Positions 59,032 to 64,000 of a stretch of 64,000 nucleotides of DNA are shown here, piece by piece. The translations under genes and the position numbers were made by a program. The notes beneath the pieces were generated by a model. It ran no database searches. It saw nothing but the letters and a program-made list of their open reading frames with translations, and was not told the origin of the DNA. The stretch lies in assembly GCF_014534645.1 (NCBI RefSeq), contig NZ_JACVQF010000235.1, forward strand, positions 62,001 through 126,000, read 5' to 3'. Origin of the DNA: Streptomyces griseicoloratus. Its GTDB lineage: Bacteria > Actinomycetota > Actinomycetes > Streptomycetales > Streptomycetaceae. The first letter of the stretch is position 1. Every line of letters starts with the position of its first letter.

Positions 59032-61236
59032 ATGCCCCCAGCCGGCATACCACCAGCACCACTCGCGCCACCGCCGTCACAGAGACCCGGCCGCCGCAGC
59101 GTCGCCGGCGTCGTCGCCGCCGCTCTGGCAGCCGCCCTGCTCGGCCTCGTCCCCGCGACACGGGCCGAGGCCGCCCCCGTGCTGTTGTCGCAGGGCAAGC
59201 CCGTCACCGCGTCGAGCCAGGAGCACTACGGCACTCCGGCCACCGCGGCCGTCGACGGCGACAACGGCACCCGCTGGTCCAGCGCCGCCTCCGACCCGCA
59301 GTGGATCCGCGTCGACCTCGGTGCCCCGGCCTCCCTGTCCCAGGTCGAGCTGCGCTGGGAGGCGGCCTACGCCAAGTCCTACCGGATCGAGACGTCCCAG
59401 AACGGCACGGACTGGTCGACGGCCTACTCCACGACCACCGGCGCCGGCGGCACGGAGACCGTCGACGTCTCCGGCACCGCCCGGTACGTCCGCATGCTCG
59501 GCACCGCCCGCGCCACCGGATACGGCTACTCGCTCTGGGAGTTCAAGGTCTACGGAACCACCGGCGACGACCCGGGCCCGGTCATCCCGGGCGGCGGCGA
59601 CCTGGGCCCGAACGTCCACGTCTTCGACCCGTCCACGCCCGGCATCCAGGCCAAGCTGGACCAGGTCTTCCAGCAGCAGGAGTCCGCGCAGTTCGGGTCC
59701 GGCCGGCACGCCTTCTTCTTCAAGCCGGGCACCTACGACAACCTCAACGCCCAGATCGGCTTCTACACCCAGATAGCCGGCCTCGGCCTGCGCCCCGACG
59801 ACACGACGATCAACGGTGACATCACCGTCGACGCCGGCTGGTTCAACGGCAACGCCACCCAGAACTTCTGGCGGGCCGCGGAGAACCTCGCCGTCAACCC
59901 GGTCAGCGGCACGAACCGGTGGGCGGTCTCACAGGCCGCCTCGTTCCGCCGCATGCACGTCAAGGGCGGCCTCAACCTCGCGCCCAACGGCTACGGCTGG
60001 GCCAGCGGCGGCTACATCGCCGACAGCAAGATCGACGGCCAGGTGGGCAACTACTCGCAGCAGCAGTGGTACACCCGCGACAGCTCCATCGGCGGCTGGT
60101 CCAACAGCGTGTGGAACCAGGTCTTCTCAGGCGTCGAGGGCGCTCCCGCCACCAGCTTCCCCGAGCCCCGTTACACCACGCTCGGCACGACGCCGATCTC
60201 CCGCGAGAAGCCCTTCCTCTACCTGGACGGCAACGAGTTCAAGGTCTTCGCCCCCGCCAAGCGGACCAACGCGCGCGGCACCACCTGGGCGAACGGCACC
60301 CCGCAGGGCGAGTCGATCCCGCTGAGCAAGTTCTACGTCGTCAAGCCGGGTGCCACCGCCGCCACCATCAACGCCGCGGTCGACCAGGGCCTCCACCTGC
60401 TCTTCACCCCCGGCGTCTACCACGTCGACCGGACGATCGACATCGACCGGGCGAACACCATCGTGCTGGGCCTCGGTCTGGCCACGATCATCCCGGACAA
60501 CGGCGTGACCGCCATGAAGGTCGCCGACGTGGACGGCGTCAGGCTCGCCGGCTTCCTCATCGACGCCGGACCGGTCAACTCCCCGACACTGCTGGAGGTC
60601 GGCCCGCAGGGCGCGAGCGCCGACCACGCGGCGAACCCGACCACCGTGCAGGACGTCTACATCCGCATCGGCGGCGCGGGCGCGGGCAAGGCGACCACCA
60701 GCATGGTGATCAACAGCCACGACACGGTCATCGACCACACCTGGGTGTGGCGGGCCGACCACGGCGACGGCGTCGGCTGGGAGACCAACCGCGCCGACTA
60801 CGGGGTCCGCGTCAACGGCGACGACGTCCTGGCCACCGGCCTGTTCGTCGAGCACTTCAACAAGTACGACGTCGAGTGGTACGGCGAACGCGGCCGGACG
60901 ATCTTCTACCAGAACGAGAAGGCGTACGACGCCCCGAACCAGGCCGCCATCCAGAACGGCACGACGAAGGGGTACGCCGCCTACCGGGTCGACGACTCCG
61001 TGGACACCCACGAAGCCTGGGGCCTGGGCAGCTACTGCAACTACAACGTCGACCCGACGATCCGCCAGGACCACGGCTTCAAAACACCCGTCAAGCCGGG
61101 GGTGAGGTTCCACAGCCTCCTCGTGGTCTCCCTCGGCGGCATGGGCCACTACAACCACGTCGTCAACGACACCGGCGCTTCCACGGTTCCCGCCGGCACC
61201 ACCACCGTGCCGTCCACCGTCGTGTCCTATCCCTGA
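59032..61236 (+). CDS. Secreted F5/8-type C (CBM32-like) protein with beta-helix body
   Basis: 734 residues from ATG 59032, GGAG upstream. A signal peptide covers about 1-48. An F5/8-type C (discoidin) domain spans about 50-185 (PVTASSQEHYGTPATAAVDG, WIRVDLGAPASLSQVELRWE, ARYVRMLGTARATGYGYSLW). The remaining 530 residues form a pectin-lyase-like right-handed helix: VHVFDPSTPGIQAKLDQVFQ, ITVDAGWFNGNATQNFWRAA, GLHLLFTPGVYHVDRTIDID and TWVWRADHGDGVGWETNRAD. The body resembles GH55-type or related glucan-active folds, but no catalytic acid pair can be named safely. It may bind or cleave a beta-glucan outside the cell. Confidence 0.8.
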   Translation: MPPAGIPPAPLAPPPSQRPGRRSVAGVVAAALAAALLGLVPATRAEAAPVLLSQGKPVTASSQEHYGTPATAAVDGDNGTRWSSAASDPQWIRVDLGAPASLSQVELRWEAAYAKSYRIETSQNGTDWSTAYSTTTGAGGTETVDVSGTARYVRMLGTARATGYGYSLWEFKVYGTTGDDPGPVIPGGGDLGPNVHVFDPSTPGIQAKLDQVFQQQESAQFGSGRHAFFFKPGTYDNLNAQIGFYTQIAGLGLRPDDTTINGDITVDAGWFNGNATQNFWRAAENLAVNPVSGTNRWAVSQAASFRRMHVKGGLNLAPNGYGWASGGYIADSKIDGQVGNYSQQQWYTRDSSIGGWSNSVWNQVFSGVEGAPATSFPEPRYTTLGTTPISREKPFLYLDGNEFKVFAPAKRTNARGTTWANGTPQGESIPLSKFYVVKPGATAATINAAVDQGLHLLFTPGVYHVDRTIDIDRANTIVLGLGLATIIPDNGVTAMKVADVDGVRLAGFLIDAGPVNSPTLLEVGPQGASADHAANPTTVQDVYIRIGGAGAGKATTSMVINSHDTVIDHTWVWRADHGDGVGWETNRADYGVRVNGDDVLATGLFVEHFNKYDVEWYGERGRTIFYQNEKAYDAPNQAAIQNGTTKGYAAYRVDDSVDTHEAWGLGSYCNYNVDPTIRQDHGFKTPVKPGVRFHSLLVVSLGGMGHYNHVVNDTGASTVPAGTTTVPSTVVSYP

Positions 61237-61260
61237 CCGGTACGTCCGTCGGCCGCACCT

Positions 61261-61305
61261 CCCCTCCGGGCCGGACGACACCCCTCGCGGCCCGGCCCGG
61301 AGGGG
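61261..61305 (+). terminator. 13-bp terminator hairpin
   Basis: CCCCTCCGGGCCG (61261-61273) pairs with CGGCCCGGAGGGG (61293-61305), between the two F5/8-type genes. Confidence 0.6.
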
Positions 61306-61368
61306 CCCTCACGCGGTGCGCGCACCGCCCCGCCCCCGTCGGCTCTCCCCAACCCGCCAGGAGCAGAT

Positions 61369-63537
61369 GTGTCCAGACCCCCCGCGTACCGCGGATCGAC
61401 CGGCCGCAGAGCCGGCGTCCCGCTGCTCACCCTCGGCGCGCTGCTGGCGTCGTCGCTCGCCCTCGCCGCTCCGCCCGCCCGAGCGGCGGAGACCCTGCTC
61501 TCGCAGGGCCGGCCCGCCACCGCCTCCTCCCAGGAAGGCGACGCCTACGCCGCCTCCGCGGCCGTCGACGGCGACCTCACCGGCACCCGCTGGGCCAGCC
61601 GGTGGAGCGACCCGCAGTGGCTCCAGGTCGACCTCGGACAGCGCGCGGACCTCAGCCGCACCGTGCTGACCTGGGAAGCCGCGTACGGCAAGAGCTACCA
61701 GATCCAGGCGTCCGACAACGGCACGGATTGGCGGACCCTGAAGACCGTGACCGGTTCCGACGGAGGCACGGACGAGGTCGCCGTCTCCGGATCCGGCCGC
61801 TACGTCCGCATGCTGGGGACCGAGCGGTCCGGCGGCTACGGCTACTCCCTGTGGGAGTTCCAGGTGTACGGGACCACGGACGGCACACCGCCCGCCACAG
61901 GAGCGGTCGAGGTCACCGGCTCACAGGGGAACTGGCAACTGGCCGTCGGCGGCCAGCCGTACACCGTCAAGGGCCTCACCTGGGGCCCCGCCATCGCGGA
62001 CGCCCCGAAGTACATGCCCGACGTCAAGTCCATGGGCGTCAACACCATCCGCACCTGGGGCACCGACGGCGGCACCAAGCCGCTGCTGGACTCCGCGGCG
62101 GCCAACGGCATCCGCGTGATCAACGGCTTCTGGCTCCAGCCGGGCGGCGGCCCGGGCAGTGGCGGCTGCGTCAACTACGTCACCGACACGACGTACAAGA
62201 ACAACATGCTGACCGAGTTCTCGAAGTGGGTGGAGGCCTACAAGTCGCACCCCGCCACACTGATGTGGAACGTCGGCAACGAATCGGTCCTCGGCCTGCA
62301 GAACTGCTACAGCGGCACGGAGCTGGAGACCCAGCGCAACGCCTACACCAGCTTTGTCAACGACGTCGCGAAGAAGATCCACAGCATCGACCCCGACCAC
62401 CCCGTCACCTCCACCGACGCCTGGACCGGCGCCTGGCCGTACTACAAGCGCAACGCACCCGACCTCGACCTGTACTCGATGAACTCCTACGGCGACATCT
62501 GCAACGTCCAGGAGGCCTGGGAGGCGGGCGGCTACACCAAGCCGTACATCATCACCGAGGGCGGACCGGCCGGTGAGTGGGAGGTGCCGGACGACGCCAA
62601 CGGGGTCCCCGACGAGCCGACCGACGTGCAGAAGGCCGAGGGCTACACCAAGGCCTGGAACTGCGTCACCGGCCACCGGGGCGTCGCCCTCGGCGCCACC
62701 CTCTTCCACTACGGCGTCGAGCACGACTTCGGCGGAGTCTGGTTCAACCTCGTGCCCGACGGCCTGAGGAGGCTGTCCTACTACGCGGTCAAGAGGGCCT
62801 ACACCGGATCGAGCGCAGGCGACAACACCCCGCCCGTCATCACGAACATGGCCGTCACCCCCGCCTCGTCGGCCGCGGCGGGCGGCGAGTTCACCGTCCG
62901 CGCGGACGTCCGCGACCCCGACGGCGACCCGGTCACGTACAAGGTCTTCCTCAGCGGCAACTACGCGAGCGGCGACAAGCGCCTCGTCGAGGCCGAGTGG
63001 CGGCCCGCCGGCGACGGCACCTTCGTCGTGACGGCCCCCGAGAAGCTGGGCGTCTGGAAGGTGTACGTCCAGGCCGAGGACGGCCACGGCAACGCCGGCA
63101 TCGAGACCGAGTCGGTCAAGGTCGTGGCCCCGCCGGTCTCCGGCACGAACGTGGCCCTGAACAAGCCCACCACGGCCTCCTCCTTCCAGCCCTCGTACGG
63201 CGACTGCCCGTGCGAGCCCGCCAAGGCGACGGACGGCAGGGCCGACACGCGCTGGGCCAGCGACTGGAGCGACCCGCAATGGATCAAGGTCGACCTCGGC
63301 GCCGCCACCCCCATCCGCAAGCTCCAGCTCGTCTGGGACCCCGCCTACGCCAAGTCCTACGAGGTCCAGGTCTCCGACGACGGCACCACCTGGCGCACGG
63401 TCCACACCACCACCACCGGAAACGGTGACATCGACACCATCGACGTCGCGGCGACCGCACGACACGTACGACTGCACCTGACGGCGCGTGGCACCGGTTG
63501 GGGCTACTCGCTGCACGAGTTCGGCATCTACAGCTGA
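61369..63537 (+). CDS. Secreted glycoside hydrolase with two F5/8-type domains
   Basis: 722 residues from GTG 61369, after AGGAG. A signal peptide covers about 1-40. An F5/8-type C domain covers about 42-170, and a TIM barrel like GH2/GH5 covers about 185-470, with MWNVGNESVLG (acid/base Glu) and YIITEGGPAGEWE (nucleophile Glu). An Ig-like domain covers about 480-580 and a second F5/8-type C domain about 590-722. The barrel most resembles beta-1,3-glucan-active GH2-like enzymes, but the linkage cannot be fixed. Its neighbour has the same N-terminal domain, so the pair may act on one polysaccharide. Confidence 0.83.
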   Translation: MSRPPAYRGSTGRRAGVPLLTLGALLASSLALAAPPARAAETLLSQGRPATASSQEGDAYAASAAVDGDLTGTRWASRWSDPQWLQVDLGQRADLSRTVLTWEAAYGKSYQIQASDNGTDWRTLKTVTGSDGGTDEVAVSGSGRYVRMLGTERSGGYGYSLWEFQVYGTTDGTPPATGAVEVTGSQGNWQLAVGGQPYTVKGLTWGPAIADAPKYMPDVKSMGVNTIRTWGTDGGTKPLLDSAAANGIRVINGFWLQPGGGPGSGGCVNYVTDTTYKNNMLTEFSKWVEAYKSHPATLMWNVGNESVLGLQNCYSGTELETQRNAYTSFVNDVAKKIHSIDPDHPVTSTDAWTGAWPYYKRNAPDLDLYSMNSYGDICNVQEAWEAGGYTKPYIITEGGPAGEWEVPDDANGVPDEPTDVQKAEGYTKAWNCVTGHRGVALGATLFHYGVEHDFGGVWFNLVPDGLRRLSYYAVKRAYTGSSAGDNTPPVITNMAVTPASSAAAGGEFTVRADVRDPDGDPVTYKVFLSGNYASGDKRLVEAEWRPAGDGTFVVTAPEKLGVWKVYVQAEDGHGNAGIETESVKVVAPPVSGTNVALNKPTTASSFQPSYGDCPCEPAKATDGRADTRWASDWSDPQWIKVDLGAATPIRKLQLVWDPAYAKSYEVQVSDDGTTWRTVHTTTTGNGDIDTIDVAATARHVRLHLTARGTGWGYSLHEFGIYS

Positions 63538-63542
63538 CGACG

Positions 63543-63570
63543 GCGAAGGGCGCCCGGCGGCGCCCTTCGC
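63543..63570 (+). terminator. Perfect 12-bp terminator hairpin
   Basis: GCGAAGGGCGCC (63543-63554) and GGCGCCCTTCGC (63559-63570) flank a CGGC loop, 6 bases after the stop. Confidence 0.75.
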
Positions 63571-63608
63571 ACCACCCCCACTTGGCACCTCAGCGGGCAG
63601 GAGGCCCC

Positions 63609-64000
63609 ATGAGACCACGTTCGAAACTCCCCGCGCTGCTGCTCGGCGGCGCACTGTTCGCCGGCGTGCTCGGCGTCGGCACCGTCGCCACGGCGGCGGG
63701 TCCCGGCGGCGCCCCTGCCGCTTCGGCCGGCGCTCACAGCGCGCACACCACGGCGGTGTCGACCCGGGCGTCCGCCGACGACCCCGACGGCGACGGCTAC
63801 ATACCGGCCGTTCCCCAGGTCACCGGTGTGACCCCGTCCGTTGCCACCCCGCCGCCGCGCTACCACAAGGAGTTCCAGGCCAACTGCGCCGTCACACACA
63901 CCGCGCCGGACGACCCGATCGTGTACCCGGGGCAGCCGGGCAAGTCCCACGACCACACGTTCATGGGCAACAAGACGACGCACGCCGGCAGCACGACGGC
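63609..64000 (+). CDS. DUF1996 protein, start only
   Basis: 130 codons before the window ends. A signal peptide covers about 1-30 (PALLLGGALFAGVLGVGTVA). A linker is followed by the DUF1996 opening FQANCAVTHTAPDDPIVYPG, then GKSHDHTFMGN. DUF1996 proteins are secreted; some are linked to cell-wall or carbohydrate handling. It is separated from the GH gene by a strong terminator and so probably has its own promoter. Confidence 0.75.
   Translation, partial: MRPRSKLPALLLGGALFAGVLGVGTVATAAGPGGAPAASAGAHSAHTTAVSTRASADDPDGDGYIPAVPQVTGVTPSVATPPPRYHKEFQANCAVTHTAPDDPIVYPGQPGKSHDHTFMGNKTTHAGSTT

Noticed and set aside
1-64000. tRNA or rRNA genes
   Set aside because: No cloverleaf-like segments or T-arm consensus were recognised on either strand.

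Overview
The window is about 72% G+C. Its codon use, GTG starts, 4-bp start/stop overlaps and gene families (RheA/Hsp18, DUF2267, CebR-type cellulase operator, SpoIIE-type phosphatase, Trypco2, RES) all point to a Streptomyces chromosome. I saw no tRNA, rRNA, CRISPR array or intact prophage.

Left end (1-5.9 kb): a tightly overlapped minus-strand operon of four genes: a macro-domain protein, an MbcA/ParS-like antitoxin, a RES-family NAD+-degrading toxin and a CHAT (caspase-like) protein cut by the window edge. This looks like a composite NAD+/ADP-ribose conflict module and is the most unusual system here. 6-14 kb: an RDD membrane protein, a BenE permease divergent from an XRE-cupin regulator over two tandem operators, then a nucleobase-type catabolic operon (NCS2 permease, amidohydrolase, TSUP exporter) whose promoter carries two LacI-type sites, and a LacI regulator. 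14-18.4 kb: rheA/hsp18 heat-shock pair with its known operator type, two DUF2267 proteins and a Tat-exported M20 amidohydrolase.

18.4-24.5 kb: a sensor kinase/response regulator pair; a nearly identical 45-bp element lies upstream of this pair and upstream of the next (export/FAD-monooxygenase) operon, suggesting a direct regulatory circuit. 24.5-42 kb: ordinary accessory metabolism (two P450s, CapA, GDPD, phosphotransferase-like protein, multicopper oxidase, PAS-GAF-SpoIIE phosphatase, hydrolases, sugar porter), with several gene remnants. 43-45.7 kb: a mobile-DNA graveyard holding a frameshifted transposase, an IS5 tail, a LuxR tail, DUF4291 and two overlapping mini-ORFs. 45.7-47.7 kb: an erythromycin-esterase-like gene divergent from a double-MerR regulator over an 18-bp dyad.

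47.7-53 kb: a cellulolytic cluster (GH12 endoglucanase, GH3 beta-glucosidase, PQQ-type sugar dehydrogenase), each ending in a CBM2 and headed by a CebR box. 53-58.7 kb: a Trypco2 protein plus a 1726-residue trypsin-STAND NTPase-TPR protein, a second conflict-type system. 59-64 kb: two secreted F5/8-type (CBM32-like) carbohydrate-active proteins and the start of a DUF1996 protein.
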